Below are positions 41,557-50,577 of a DNA stretch of 64,000 bases, one piece after another. The stretch comes from Bacteroidales bacterium UBA5429 (GTDB lineage Bacteria > Bacteroidota > Bacteroidia > Bacteroidales > WCHB1-69): contig DIRT01000017.1 of NCBI GenBank assembly GCA_002427605.1, positions 1 to 64,000 of the forward strand. The letters run 5' to 3'. Positions within the stretch are counted from its first letter, which is position 1, and each line of letters begins with the position of its first letter. The notes under the pieces were generated by a model, which searched no databases, was not told where the DNA came from, and saw nothing but the letters and a program-made list of their open reading frames with translations. The position numbers were made by a program, and so were the translations under genes.

Positions 41557-42538
41557 AGATTTTAAATATCATCTCTTTCAGTAATTCCTCCTGGGCGGTT
41601 GTACTCTCCACACCTTTAGATTTGGCATCATATTCTCTCAGAATAGCAATATTTCTTTGTAATTCGGCAATAGAGAAAGAATTGGCTTGCTGTATGTTTT
41701 TGTTTAAAGCCCAATCACTATTGGTTGTGTAGATTGTTTTGGCCGCAGCTTTTGATTTGTCTGAAAGATTGTAAGCTAACATTTTTAGGTAAAAAGAGGT
41801 TAAACTATTGATAGTTTTAGGGTTAGGATTGCTGTCAAAGTGATTACAGAAGTTGAACATAATTTGGTACACCCGAGCTTTATTTCGCTTAGCTAGGGCA
41901 TCTTGCAGTTCAAAGATATTGTATTCCTTACTAATCCCAATATGTTGTTCAATTACTTGAGGTGTAATTTCACTATTAGGGGGAAGGATGATCTTGAGCT
42001 TTCTGAGCTGGTTGTCGATAGTTGAAAGATCATTCCCTATATGCTCTGCCAAAATATTGGTTGCATGATCTGTGATTCTAAAATCATAAAACTTCACCCT
42101 ATCTGCAATCCAGTTAGGAACTTTATAATCCGAAATTTTTTTAGAATTGAAGAGCACTCCATTTTTATCTACTATTTTAGTTAGAGCTGCCGGTGCATCC
42201 TTGTATTTATGGCAAAGAACCAGGATAGAAGATGGAGAGGGATTTTCCAAATAGGGGGTTAAACCATTTATTTTTGAAAGATCTTGTGCTTCTTTAACAA
42301 TAACCACTCTTTTTGGGGATCCAAAAGGGAACATTTTAACATTAGCAAGGATCTCATCAACAAAAGTGTCTTTTCCATAAACAATCCACTGATTGAAATC
42401 TTGTTGATCTTTTTCAATCGCATGATTTTCAATAAAGTCGGATATTACGTCAATATAGAAAGGTTCTGCTCCATGTAAAAGGTAAATGGGAGCGTATTGA
42501 TGAGATTCTAATTGTTTAAAAATTTGTTCAAAAGTCAT
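41549..42538 (-). CDS. holA: DNA polymerase III subunit delta
   Basis: HolA opens the beta sliding clamp within the clamp loader. The 329-residue protein has the HolA N-terminal signature (PIYLLHGAEPFYIDVISDFIE), a middle AAA+-like domain without a Walker A motif, and the C-terminal helical collar. The length is normal. It overlaps cca by 8 bases and follows amn by 2 bases on the same strand. Confidence 0.92.
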   Translation of the reverse strand: MTFEQIFKQLESHQYAPIYLLHGAEPFYIDVISDFIENHAIEKDQQDFNQWIVYGKDTFVDEILANVKMFPFGSPKRVVIVKEAQDLSKINGLTPYLENPSPSSILVLCHKYKDAPAALTKIVDKNGVLFNSKKISDYKVPNWIADRVKFYDFRITDHATNILAEHIGNDLSTIDNQLRKLKIILPPNSEITPQVIEQHIGISKEYNIFELQDALAKRNKARVYQIMFNFCNHFDSNPNPKTINSLTSFYLKMLAYNLSDKSKAAAKTIYTTNSDWALNKNIQQANSFSIAELQRNIAILREYDAKSKGVESTTAQEELLKEMIFKICG

Positions 42539-42540
42539 GA

Positions 42541-43326
42541 TTAAAAATCGTAATAGTCAAACTTTAGGTGTTTAACGGTTAATCCTTTGTTAATCAACAT
42601 CTTGATTGCATCGATTCCAATTTTTAGATGATCCTCAGTAAAATTCTTAGTAACATACTGATCGCTCTCTTCAGTCTTAATTCCATCAATGTTCATGGGT
42701 TGATCTGAGATTAAAAGCAGGGCACCGGTTGGGATTCTATTTGAAAAACCAACAGAGAACAATGTTGCCGTTTCCATATCAATAGCTGTAGCTCTAATCT
42801 TTCTGAGGTATTCTTTAAACTCTTCGTCATATTCCCATAAGCGACGGTTTGTAGTATAAACGGTTCCGGTCCAATAATCTCTTCCGGCATCCCGAATAGC
42901 AGTTGAAATTGCTTTTTGCAGATTAAAAGCGGGCAGTGCCGGTACTTCAGGGGGGAAGTAGTCGTTAGAAGTTCCCTCTCCCCGGATTGCAGCAATGGGA
43001 AGTAAAAGTTCACCCACTCCGATATAAGGTTTTAGACCTCCCGTTTTACCCAAAAAGAGCACTGCTTTGGGTTCAACAGCAATCAACAGGTCCATTACCG
43101 TAGCAGCCATTGGACTTCCCATGGAGAAGTTGACAATCGTGATATTGTCTTTAGTTGCACTTTGCATGGGTAATAACTCTCCACATAGCGGAACATCCAT
43201 CATTTGAGTAAATTGGGTAACATAATCCCTAAAGTTGGTTAAGATTACGTATCTGCCAAAATCTTCTACTTGGGTTCCGGTATAACGAGGAAGCCAGTTT
43301 TTAGCGATGCTTAATTTATCGTGCAT
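42541..43326 (-). CDS. amn: AMP nucleosidase
   Basis: The enzyme cleaves AMP to adenine and ribose 5-phosphate, helping balance adenylates. The 261-residue protein is the short phosphorylase-fold form found in Bacteroidetes, with GKTGGLKP, the nucleoside site AIDMETATLF and the family stretch NFSMGSPMAATVMDLL. Escherichia coli Amn has an extra N-terminal domain that is absent here. It lies 19 bases after the secreted peptidase gene and before holA. Confidence 0.9.
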   Translation of the reverse strand: MHDKLSIAKNWLPRYTGTQVEDFGRYVILTNFRDYVTQFTQMMDVPLCGELLPMQSATKDNITIVNFSMGSPMAATVMDLLIAVEPKAVLFLGKTGGLKPYIGVGELLLPIAAIRGEGTSNDYFPPEVPALPAFNLQKAISTAIRDAGRDYWTGTVYTTNRRLWEYDEEFKEYLRKIRATAIDMETATLFSVGFSNRIPTGALLLISDQPMNIDGIKTEESDQYVTKNFTEDHLKIGIDAIKMLINKGLTVKHLKFDYYDF

Positions 43327-43345
43327 GGGAACTCAATTAATGTTT

Positions 43346-45406
43346 TTATTTTTTATTTCTTTTTTTTGCTTTTTCTCCTTCTTTAACTTTTACTACTGCT
43401 TCTCCGGTTGCAGTAATCAAAGGTTGGACAGATATTTTTTCTCCTACTGCTTTTTGCATCCAAAGGTCTGGAGTCAGACGACCAATAGCAAAAATACGAT
43501 CGATTTCCTGGGCTAAATCTTTTCCTTTGAGGTAATTTTCTAATTGAAAATCGATAATATGTCCTATTGGATAAGCAGAAAGGTATAAAGGAGCATCAAT
43601 CATGTGAGAATAGATGGCTAGAATTGGAGTATCCTTAATTCCAAAAACAGGAGCATAATATTGGTTCCAAACATCTTTTGCAATTTGAATCACAGCGTCT
43701 TTCAATTCATTAGCATTGGCTTGAGGGTGGCTGTACATCCATTGCCATACCTTAATATCAACAAGGGATACCCCCATAATTTCATAACAACCCCAGAAAA
43801 GATCTAAGGTGTTGAGTGCTTCTGTAAGAGAGTCCTCACTTGGGATTCCCAGGAGTTCAAGATCTTTTCCCTGGAATGTAAATGCCAATGCTTCGGTAAA
43901 TGCCGTATTGGGAACACCGTGTAGGAAATAGTTGGGTACGTCATGAAGAGAGATCGTTTGTTCAACATTGTGTCCAAATTCATGAACTCCGATATTGTAT
44001 CCTTTATAGTCCATTCCATTGGCGGATACACGGGTTCTTAGCAAAGAGTGAGCAGATTTCATCTCTGCACCCCAAGCGTGACCGGCTCCTACGGATGGGT
44101 CTACTGTGATGTGTGAACAGATCTCTTTTGCTCTTTCAGGAGTATAACCTAATTTGATGAGAATATTGGGAAGGTCTTTTTCAAATGCTTCATGAGTAGG
44201 ATATTTACTTTTAGTAATACTGTCTAAATAAGCCGGATCATAGTTGCTTCTGGTTTTAAAACCATCATACCAGATATCAAAAGGTTGTAATTTACGTCCC
44301 AATCTTTTAGAGATCATTTGTGCTACTTCCTTCACTTGAGGGGAGGTGATTAGAGTGGTGAAAAGTTTTTCAACTTCTTCTACAGGGATCTCTAAATCAG
44401 TGTTAAATTTTCGTTCAATATAGTTTTCATAGTTTGGATAGTAGGGGTCGCTATTTTTCATAGCTTGAAAAATATTCAGAAGATGTTGATAACGTAAGTT
44501 TTTATCAGGAGTACCAACCACTTCAATTTCAGCAAGGTAGATGGCATTAGAGGGGGCGTGCCAATAATAATCATTAGTTTCAAATAACTCAACGGGAATA
44601 TCCTGTTTGATAATATGCAGCATAGTGTGGTAAATTAGTTTTTGCTTTTCGTATCCATTAGTAGAAGCATATTGTGCCTTTATTTCATCACGTAACCCCC
44701 AATGTGAGATCAATTTCATATCCCAGGGCCAATAGCGTACAAATTGAGGTCCCAATAGTTTTCCCATCGGGATATTGTAATTGGAAATATAGTTGTCAGC
44801 TTGTGCAGTGGCTGTATTGATTTGTTGATTAATTTCTGCAGTTACGCGAGAGGTAAAGATATCTCCTAATCTAACATAGCCCCATTCTTGTTCAGTCCAT
44901 TTATCTCCGTTTGCCATTTTTTCTTCTAGCGTGTAGTATGGGAAGTTCAAGATTACAATAAATGCAATCTTGTTTTTAAACATGTCGTCATTAAAGTTGG
45001 CATTGGGATTATAAGCGCTAAAAATATCGTCAATTTTAAGGCTCTCATATCCAGTTACATGAACGGGTCGGAGTAGTACCATTGAAATGAGGTTGTTGTA
45101 TCCCAAGATAGTTTCAAAGTGAACTTCAATTCTTTCAAATAGCTTTTGTTTATCAGCTTTAGTTCTGCAAGAATAGGTTTCACAAAGGTTTAAAAAATCT
45201 TCGTTGGTTCCATCTGAAGGTTGCCATAATTTAGCAACTTGTCTAACACCTCTCTCTACGATCTTATTCGAGATTTCGCTCTTTTTGTATATTTTTGAAA
45301 GCGTATTAGAGATTGTTCTATCTGAAACAAAATCCGAATTGGTATCGGCCATAGTGTGAGTTGTTACTAGGGATAGCATGATAATAGCTAATAGATATGG
45401 TTTCAT
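43346..45406 (-). CDS. Secreted zinc metallopeptidase (HEFGH type)
   Basis: The protein has 686 residues from the ATG at 45406, which begins a signal peptide (MKPYLLAIIMLSLVTTHTMA). The frame is open 22 codons further upstream without a good start. The zinc motif HEFGH is near residue 474. The third ligand is probably the glutamate in NTAFTEALAF, about 29 residues later, the arrangement of gluzincin peptidases. Charged residues end the protein, with no T9SS domain or lipobox. I do not recognise the exact family, so the substrate is unknown. A -7 element lies at 45470-45477. Confidence 0.75.
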   Translation of the reverse strand: MKPYLLAIIMLSLVTTHTMADTNSDFVSDRTISNTLSKIYKKSEISNKIVERGVRQVAKLWQPSDGTNEDFLNLCETYSCRTKADKQKLFERIEVHFETILGYNNLISMVLLRPVHVTGYESLKIDDIFSAYNPNANFNDDMFKNKIAFIVILNFPYYTLEEKMANGDKWTEQEWGYVRLGDIFTSRVTAEINQQINTATAQADNYISNYNIPMGKLLGPQFVRYWPWDMKLISHWGLRDEIKAQYASTNGYEKQKLIYHTMLHIIKQDIPVELFETNDYYWHAPSNAIYLAEIEVVGTPDKNLRYQHLLNIFQAMKNSDPYYPNYENYIERKFNTDLEIPVEEVEKLFTTLITSPQVKEVAQMISKRLGRKLQPFDIWYDGFKTRSNYDPAYLDSITKSKYPTHEAFEKDLPNILIKLGYTPERAKEICSHITVDPSVGAGHAWGAEMKSAHSLLRTRVSANGMDYKGYNIGVHEFGHNVEQTISLHDVPNYFLHGVPNTAFTEALAFTFQGKDLELLGIPSEDSLTEALNTLDLFWGCYEIMGVSLVDIKVWQWMYSHPQANANELKDAVIQIAKDVWNQYYAPVFGIKDTPILAIYSHMIDAPLYLSAYPIGHIIDFQLENYLKGKDLAQEIDRIFAIGRLTPDLWMQKAVGEKISVQPLITATGEAVVKVKEGEKAKKRNKK

Positions 45407-45469
45407 AAATTGATTATTTATATTAATAATGAATAAAATGTTCAAAATAAGTAAGTTGATACAAATCGG

Positions 45470-45477
45470 CAAATATA
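45470..45477 (-). promoter_or_regulatory. -7 element for the peptidase-amn-holA-cca unit
   Basis: The minus strand reads TATATTTG followed by C, 63 bases before the preferred start at 45406. A leader of this length supports the downstream start choice. Confidence 0.6.
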
Positions 45478-45582
45478 GGATTTTTTTTTGGAAAGTTGTC
45501 AGATTAATTTACAGAAAATGGTCTCTTTTTGGATATTACAAAATTTAAAATGAATCTATAAATAAAAAAAACTAAAATGTAG

Positions 45583-45612
45583 TTGTAATATCAATAATTA
45601 TTTGTATTTTTG
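45583..45612 (+). promoter_or_regulatory. Full Bacteroidetes promoter for tRNA-Pro
   Basis: TTG at 45583-45585 is separated by exactly 19 bases from TATTTTTG at 45605-45612. This is the canonical -33/-7 arrangement of the primary sigma factor in this phylum, and it lies 13 bases before the tRNA. It is the best-matched promoter in the window. Confidence 0.85.
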
Positions 45613-45625
45613 CACCCTCGTATTT

Positions 45626-45699
45626 CGGGGTGTGGCGCAGTTGGCTAGCGTACTAGTATGGGGTACTAGTGGTCGGAAGTTCGAGTCTTCTCACCCCGA
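45626..45699 (+). tRNA. tRNA-Pro (anticodon GGG)
   Basis: The 74-base cloverleaf has a perfect 7-bp acceptor stem CGGGGTG/CACCCCG with C1-G72, a D-loop with AGTTGGC, the T-arm GGAAG-TTCGAGT-CTTCT and discriminator A. The anticodon stem is CTAGT/ACTAG with loop ATGGGGT, so the anticodon is GGG (proline, CCC and CCU codons). The loop has A32 and U38, a feature known in proline GGG tRNAs. CCA is not encoded and must be added by Cca. Confidence 0.95.
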
Positions 45700-45703
45700 C
45701 AAT

Positions 45704-45739
45704 AAAAAAGCGGTTTTTGAATCAAAAACCGCTTTTTTT
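45704..45739. terminator. Bidirectional intrinsic terminator between tRNA-Pro and atpG
   Basis: AAAAAAGCGGTTTTT and AAAAACCGCTTTTTT form a 15-bp stem around loop GAATC. A T-run follows on each strand. It lies 5 bases after the tRNA and 19 bases after the atpG stop, so it can end both convergent transcripts. Confidence 0.92.
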
Positions 45740-45757
45740 ATTTTTATATCTACCACT

Positions 45758-46642
45758 TTATCCTTTCAACGCTTCTGCACCACTAACAATTTCGTTCAAC
45801 TCGTTAGTAATCGCTGCCTGACGAGCGTTGTTGTACGCCAATCTAAGCTCTTTTAACAGTTCGATTGCGTTATCAGTAGCCTTAGACATAGAGGTCATTC
45901 TTGCACCATGCTCTGAAGCAACGGAATCCAGGATTGTTTTAAAGAATTGAGTTTTTAAAATTTTAGGAACCAGTAGTTCTAACAATTCAGCTTTAGATGG
46001 TTCGTAAATATAGTCTATTGCAAGTTGATTTTGTCCTTCTTCTGCACCATCATCTTCTACAATAGGTAAGTATTGTTCAATCTCGATTTTTTGAACAGCA
46101 GGATTAACAAATCTATTATAGATAATCTCAATGCGATCATAATCACGATTGATATAACGATCCATTAAGGTTTCAGCAAACTCAGCAATAGGGTGAAACT
46201 GAGTTCGTTCAATAAAAGTTTCATAATGATCTACTACGTTATATTTTTTTTCCAACTGTTCCTTCCCCTTTTTCCCGATACAGATCAGATCAACGTTGTT
46301 ATTTTCCAGTTGTTCTGAGTAGTTTTCTTCGATATAGCGTTGTGTTTCTTTTGTAATGGAGGAGTTAAAACTACCACATAATCCTCTGTTAGAAGTAATG
46401 ACAATGAGCAAAATTCTGTTAGGTTCTCTTTGAGCAAAGAGAGGCATTTCAGATTTATTAGGAATGGAACTAGAAATATTGGATAAAATTTCATTCAGCT
46501 TATTGGAGTAGGGTCTCAATCCGATAATACTATTTTGAGCTCTTCTCAATTTTGCTGCTGATACTAATTTCATAGCACCGGTAATCTTTTGTGTAGATTG
46601 TACCGATCCAATTCTATTTCTAATCTCTTTTAAACTAGCCAT
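45758..46642 (-). CDS. atpG: F-type ATP synthase gamma subunit
   Basis: The gamma subunit is the central rotor shaft of F1. The 294-residue protein has the N-terminal helix IRNRIGSVQSTQKITGAMKLV and the conserved C-terminal helix with ITNELNEIVSGAEAL. The length is normal. It is the last gene of atpH-atpA-atpG and ends at the shared terminator. Confidence 0.96.
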   Translation of the reverse strand: MASLKEIRNRIGSVQSTQKITGAMKLVSAAKLRRAQNSIIGLRPYSNKLNEILSNISSSIPNKSEMPLFAQREPNRILLIVITSNRGLCGSFNSSITKETQRYIEENYSEQLENNNVDLICIGKKGKEQLEKKYNVVDHYETFIERTQFHPIAEFAETLMDRYINRDYDRIEIIYNRFVNPAVQKIEIEQYLPIVEDDGAEEGQNQLAIDYIYEPSKAELLELLVPKILKTQFFKTILDSVASEHGARMTSMSKATDNAIELLKELRLAYNNARQAAITNELNEIVSGAEALKG

Positions 46643-46668
46643 AATCTTTTAATTAGTTCATTCCAGTA

Positions 46669-48258
46669 CTAAACTTCATACTGTTTTGCTATCTTGATAC
46701 AAACTTGTCTCAACACGGATGTTATATCATCATCAATAACACCTTTTTTGATAGATTCCAGTACTTCAGGATGTTTTTCATTGAGTTCCAATAGATAGTT
46801 ATCCTGGAAGTTTTTAATGTTATGTACGGGTACTTTTTGAAGTAGAGAGTTCACTCCGCAGAAGATAATTGCTACTTGCTCTTCTACCTTCATTGGTGAA
46901 TATTGTGCTTGTTTTAGGATTTCAACGTTTCTTACCCCTCTGTCCAAAACATTTTGTGTAGCCTGATCCAAATCGGATCCAAATTTAGCAAATGCTTCCA
47001 ACTCACGATATTGTGCTTGATCCAGTTTTAGTGTACCTGCTACTTTTTTCATCGATTTAATTTGTGCATTTCCTCCTACACGAGAAACAGAGATTCCCAC
47101 GTTAATAGCAGGTCTCACCCCGGCATTAAAGAGGTTGGTTTCCAGGAAGATCTGTCCGTCGGTAATGGAGATCACGTTGGTAGGGATATAAGCTGATACG
47201 TCTCCTGCTTGAGTTTCGATGATAGGTAGTGCGGTCAGCGATCCTCCTCCCTTAACCATCGGTTTCAAAACCTCAGGAAGGTCATTCATTTGGCTGGCAA
47301 TCTCGTCAGATTCGATGATTTTAGCGGCTCTTTCCAATAATCTGGAGTGGAGGTAGAATACGTCACCGGGATAAGCCTCTCTACCGGGTGGACGACGGAG
47401 CAACAAGGATACTTCACGATAAGCCACAGCTTGTTTTGAAAGGTCGTCATAAACAATCAATGCAGGTCTTCCGGTATCGCGGAAAAATTCCCCAATAGCT
47501 GCACCGGCAAAGGGTGCGTAGAACTGCATAGCTGCCGGATCTGAAGCAGTAGCTGTGATCACTACTGTGTAAGGCATAGCGCCTTTTTCAGTTAGTGTTT
47601 TAACAGTATTCGCAACGGAAGAACCTTTTTGTCCTACAGCAACGTAAATACAATATACGGGTTCTCCTTTGTCGTAAAACTCTTTTTGATTAATAATGGT
47701 ATCGATAGCAATCGCTGTTTTTCCTGTTTGACGGTCCCCAATGATCAACTCACGCTGACCACGACCGATTGGAATCATCGCGTCGATTGCCTTAATTCCT
47801 GTTTGAAGGGGTTCTTTAACAGGTTGACGGAAGATTACACCGGGAGCTTTACGTTCAATAGGCATCTCATAAAGTTCTCCCTTAATTTCTCCTTTTCCGT
47901 CAATCGGTTCACCTAAAGTGTTGATAACTCTACCCAGCAAGCCTTCTCCAATTTTAATGGAAGCTACACGTCCGGTTCTTTTACAAAGGTCTCCCTCATT
48001 GAGAGATTTTGCATCTCCTAATAGTACAACACCCACGTTATCTTCCTCTAAGTTCAACACGATTCCTGTGATATCACCTTCCGGTTTTTCAAAAGTTACC
48101 AACTCCCCCGAAAGAGCATTTTGTAATCCGTAAACACGTGCAATTCCGTCACCTACAATAAGAACAGTTCCTGTTTCTTGAAGTTCGGTGCTTGCATCAA
48201 AATTTTTTAGTTGCTGACGAAGTATTGCAGTTACTTCTGAAGGTTTAATTTCTGCCAT
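46669..48258 (-). CDS. atpA: F-type ATP synthase alpha subunit
   Basis: Alpha is the regulatory nucleotide-binding subunit of the F1 hexamer. The 529-residue protein has the Walker A motif GDRQTGKTA near 177. The catalytic arginine lies in SVSRVGGNAQ near 380. It is slightly longer than the E. coli protein, as usual for this phylum. It sits 26 bases upstream of atpG and 21 bases after atpH. Confidence 0.97.
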   Translation of the reverse strand: MAEIKPSEVTAILRQQLKNFDASTELQETGTVLIVGDGIARVYGLQNALSGELVTFEKPEGDITGIVLNLEEDNVGVVLLGDAKSLNEGDLCKRTGRVASIKIGEGLLGRVINTLGEPIDGKGEIKGELYEMPIERKAPGVIFRQPVKEPLQTGIKAIDAMIPIGRGQRELIIGDRQTGKTAIAIDTIINQKEFYDKGEPVYCIYVAVGQKGSSVANTVKTLTEKGAMPYTVVITATASDPAAMQFYAPFAGAAIGEFFRDTGRPALIVYDDLSKQAVAYREVSLLLRRPPGREAYPGDVFYLHSRLLERAAKIIESDEIASQMNDLPEVLKPMVKGGGSLTALPIIETQAGDVSAYIPTNVISITDGQIFLETNLFNAGVRPAINVGISVSRVGGNAQIKSMKKVAGTLKLDQAQYRELEAFAKFGSDLDQATQNVLDRGVRNVEILKQAQYSPMKVEEQVAIIFCGVNSLLQKVPVHNIKNFQDNYLLELNEKHPEVLESIKKGVIDDDITSVLRQVCIKIAKQYEV

Positions 48259-48279
48259 TATATAATTTGTTATTTGCTG

Positions 48280-48837
48280 TTAAAAGGATACTTTGTAAAT
48301 ATTTTGTGAAAATTCTGTTTTTAATCGTCTGATCTTTGAGGAGATGGAAGCATCTACCAAAATATCATCTACTTTGATTACTATACCACCAATAATTTTT
48401 GGATCTATGGAAATATTCATAATAATATTGCACTTGAACTCCTCTTCCAATAGTTTTTTGATTTGATCAATTAGGGGGGAGGAAATTTCCTGCGCAAAAG
48501 TTAGTTCAGCCACTTTGATGTTATGATGTCGGTGGTAGATTTTGATAAATTGTTCCAAAATTGTAAAGATCTCAGGAATTCTACGCTTTTTGATAATCAA
48601 TAACAGGAAAGTGAAGGAGGTTTCTGTAATCTTTTCCGCAAAGATAGATTTAAAAAGATCGCTCTTTTTAGAGAGTGAAACATGGGGTGAATCAATTAAC
48701 ACTCGCAGATCTTTTGTTTCTTTTAAAACATTGATAATGAGTTGAACATCTTTAAAAACCTCTTCGATTTGATCCTGCTCTTTGGCGAAATCGAATAAGG
48801 CTTGTGCATAGCGTGTTGCTAATTTGGGATTCTTCAT
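48280..48837 (-). CDS. atpH: F-type ATP synthase delta subunit
   Basis: Delta joins the peripheral stalk to the top of F1. The 185-residue protein has the OSCP/delta helical N domain (ATRYAQALFDFAKEQDQIE) and the C-terminal DPKIIGGIVIKVDD motif, diagnostic of AtpH. It is first in this cluster with its own -7 element (48860-48867). atpF, usually directly upstream, is not here; a divergent gene is there instead. Confidence 0.94.
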   Translation of the reverse strand: MKNPKLATRYAQALFDFAKEQDQIEEVFKDVQLIINVLKETKDLRVLIDSPHVSLSKKSDLFKSIFAEKITETSFTFLLLIIKKRRIPEIFTILEQFIKIYHRHHNIKVAELTFAQEISSPLIDQIKKLLEEEFKCNIIMNISIDPKIIGGIVIKVDDILVDASISSKIRRLKTEFSQNIYKVSF

Positions 48838-48859
48838 TGTTTAGTCTTAAAAATGCGCG

Positions 48860-48867
48860 CAAAGATA
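48860..48867 (-). promoter_or_regulatory. -7 element for atpHAG
   Basis: The minus strand reads TATCTTTG followed by C, 22 bases before atpH. It shows that atpHAG is an independent transcription unit. Confidence 0.65.
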
Positions 48868-48931
48868 CAAATTTTTACAGTAATGAAACCCATTTTTTTC
48901 ATAAAATTAACATTAATCTCTAAATTTTCTC

Positions 48932-48939
48932 TACTTTTG
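48932..48939 (+). promoter_or_regulatory. -7 element for the SpoU methyltransferase
   Basis: TACTTTTG followed by C matches TAnnTTTG and lies 21 bases before the start at 48961. Confidence 0.6.
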
Positions 48940-48960
48940 CCTTTTTAAAACGGTGATTTT

Positions 48961-49500
48961 ATGAAAAAACTCTCGATGGAGCAGCTTAATCGCATTTCAG
49001 TGTCTGAATTTCAGGATGAGGCGAAGTTCCCTTTGGTGCTCATTTTGGATGATATTCGAAGTATGAATAATGTGGGGTCTCTTTTTAGGACTGCTGATGC
49101 TTTTGCTGTTGAACATCTTTATCTTTGTGGAATCACTGCACAACCTCCACATAAAGAGATTCACAAAACAGCGCTAGGAGCTACTGAATCGGTTTCCTGG
49201 TCATACGAAAAGAGTGTCGTGGATTTGGTGAAGAGACTCAAAGAGGAGCAGTTTTTGGTTTATATTGTCGAGCAGACAGATACCCCCCTTTATTTAAATC
49301 ATTTTGAACCAAAAAAAGATAAAAAAATAGCGATTATACTTGGTAATGAGGTGTTTGGAGTTAATGACGCATTATTACCTCTGGTGGATGGGGCTTTGGA
49401 AATTCCCCAATATGGAACTAAACACTCGCTCAATGTGACCATTGCCGGTGGGGTAGTGATCTGGTCTCTGATTCAAAAAATGGAGCGACAAACTGTGTAG
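48961..49500 (+). CDS. SpoU/TrmH family RNA 2'-O-methyltransferase
   Basis: The 179-residue protein is a single SPOUT domain. Motif 1 is DDIRSMNNVGSLFRTADAF near residue 30, motif 2 is IILGNEVFGVNDALL near 128 and motif 3 is GTKHSLNVTIAGGVVIW near 155. These are the SAM-binding knot motifs of SpoU 2'-O-ribose methyltransferases. The tRNA or rRNA target cannot be assigned. It is convergent with fcl three bases later. Confidence 0.9.
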   Translation: MKKLSMEQLNRISVSEFQDEAKFPLVLILDDIRSMNNVGSLFRTADAFAVEHLYLCGITAQPPHKEIHKTALGATESVSWSYEKSVVDLVKRLKEEQFLVYIVEQTDTPLYLNHFEPKKDKKIAIILGNEVFGVNDALLPLVDGALEIPQYGTKHSLNVTIAGGVVIWSLIQKMERQTV

Positions 49501-49503
49501 AAG

Positions 49504-50565
49504 CTAATCCTGAGTATATTGTTGATAAACACGGCGAATTCCTTCTTCCAAGGAGATGGCAGGAGTAAAATCAAACTCTTTTAAACGCGTGATATCCAAT
49601 TGTTTTTTGTAAGTCCCATCAGGTTTTGAATGATCCCATACAATTTCACCCTTATAATCGGTAATTTGTTGAATTAATTCTGCTAATTCTTTGATGGTTA
49701 GATCAATACCTGTACCTATGTTAATGTGCGAGATCTTTTTTTCTTTGTAAAGCTGATCGGCGGAAACATGTTTCATGATATGAATCACACCTCTGGCCAT
49801 GTCATCTACGTGAAGAAATTCGCGATATACCTGACCGGTTCCCCAGAGTGTAATTTTGTCCTTTTCCAATCCAAACCGACTTAGTTGTGTTTTGATTTCT
49901 TCTTGACTCATCTGATCATTAAGGGTCTCCATAGGATGTGCTTTGAGATCGTTGTATATTCCCGCCCAGTCATCATTGAAGAGTAGTTTTCCGAGATGCA
50001 TCTTGCGAATCATGGCAGGTAAAACATGTGATGTCTCGAGATCATAATTGTCATTTTCTCCGTACAAATTGGTAGGCATTACAGAAATAAAATTGGAGCC
50101 ATATTGGTGATAATAGCTCTCACACATTTTTATCCCGGCAATCTTAGCAATCGCGTAAGGTTCATTGGTGTATTCCAGAACACCGGTTAACAGTGCTTCT
50201 TCACGTATGGGTTGCGGTGCTTCTTTGGGATAGATACAGCTGCTTCCTAAAAAGAGCAATTTCTTAGTATTGTTCAGTTTGGCCGCGTGGATCAGGTTAT
50301 TTTGAATCATCAGATTTTCATAGATAAACTGAGCACGATAAGTATTATTAGCTAATATTCCGCCTACTTTTGCAGCTGCAACAAAGATGTAATCAGGTTT
50401 TTCCTTTCTAATCAGTTCATGGGTCAGTTCCTGATTGGTCAAATCTACCTCTTTGGAGCTTTTTAAGAGCAAGTTTTGGTATCCTTCTGCTCGCAGTTGC
50501 CTAACAATTGCAGAACCAACCAAACCTAAATGTCCGGCAACATAAATTTTGGATTTTAGATTCAT
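49504..50565 (-). CDS. fcl: GDP-L-fucose synthase
   Basis: Fcl epimerises and reduces GDP-4-keto-6-deoxymannose to GDP-L-fucose with NADPH. The 353-residue SDR protein has GHLGLVGSAIVR at the N terminus, SSCIYP with the catalytic serine/cysteine region near 108, and YAIAKIAG with the catalytic YxxxK near 137. It is slightly longer than E. coli Fcl, with an insertion after residue 210. It follows gmd by 12 bases and completes the GDP-fucose route. Confidence 0.95.
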   Translation of the reverse strand: MNLKSKIYVAGHLGLVGSAIVRQLRAEGYQNLLLKSSKEVDLTNQELTHELIRKEKPDYIFVAAAKVGGILANNTYRAQFIYENLMIQNNLIHAAKLNNTKKLLFLGSSCIYPKEAPQPIREEALLTGVLEYTNEPYAIAKIAGIKMCESYYHQYGSNFISVMPTNLYGENDNYDLETSHVLPAMIRKMHLGKLLFNDDWAGIYNDLKAHPMETLNDQMSQEEIKTQLSRFGLEKDKITLWGTGQVYREFLHVDDMARGVIHIMKHVSADQLYKEKKISHINIGTGIDLTIKELAELIQQITDYKGEIVWDHSKPDGTYKKQLDITRLKEFDFTPAISLEEGIRRVYQQYTQD

Positions 50566-50577
50566 ATTAATAAAGGT

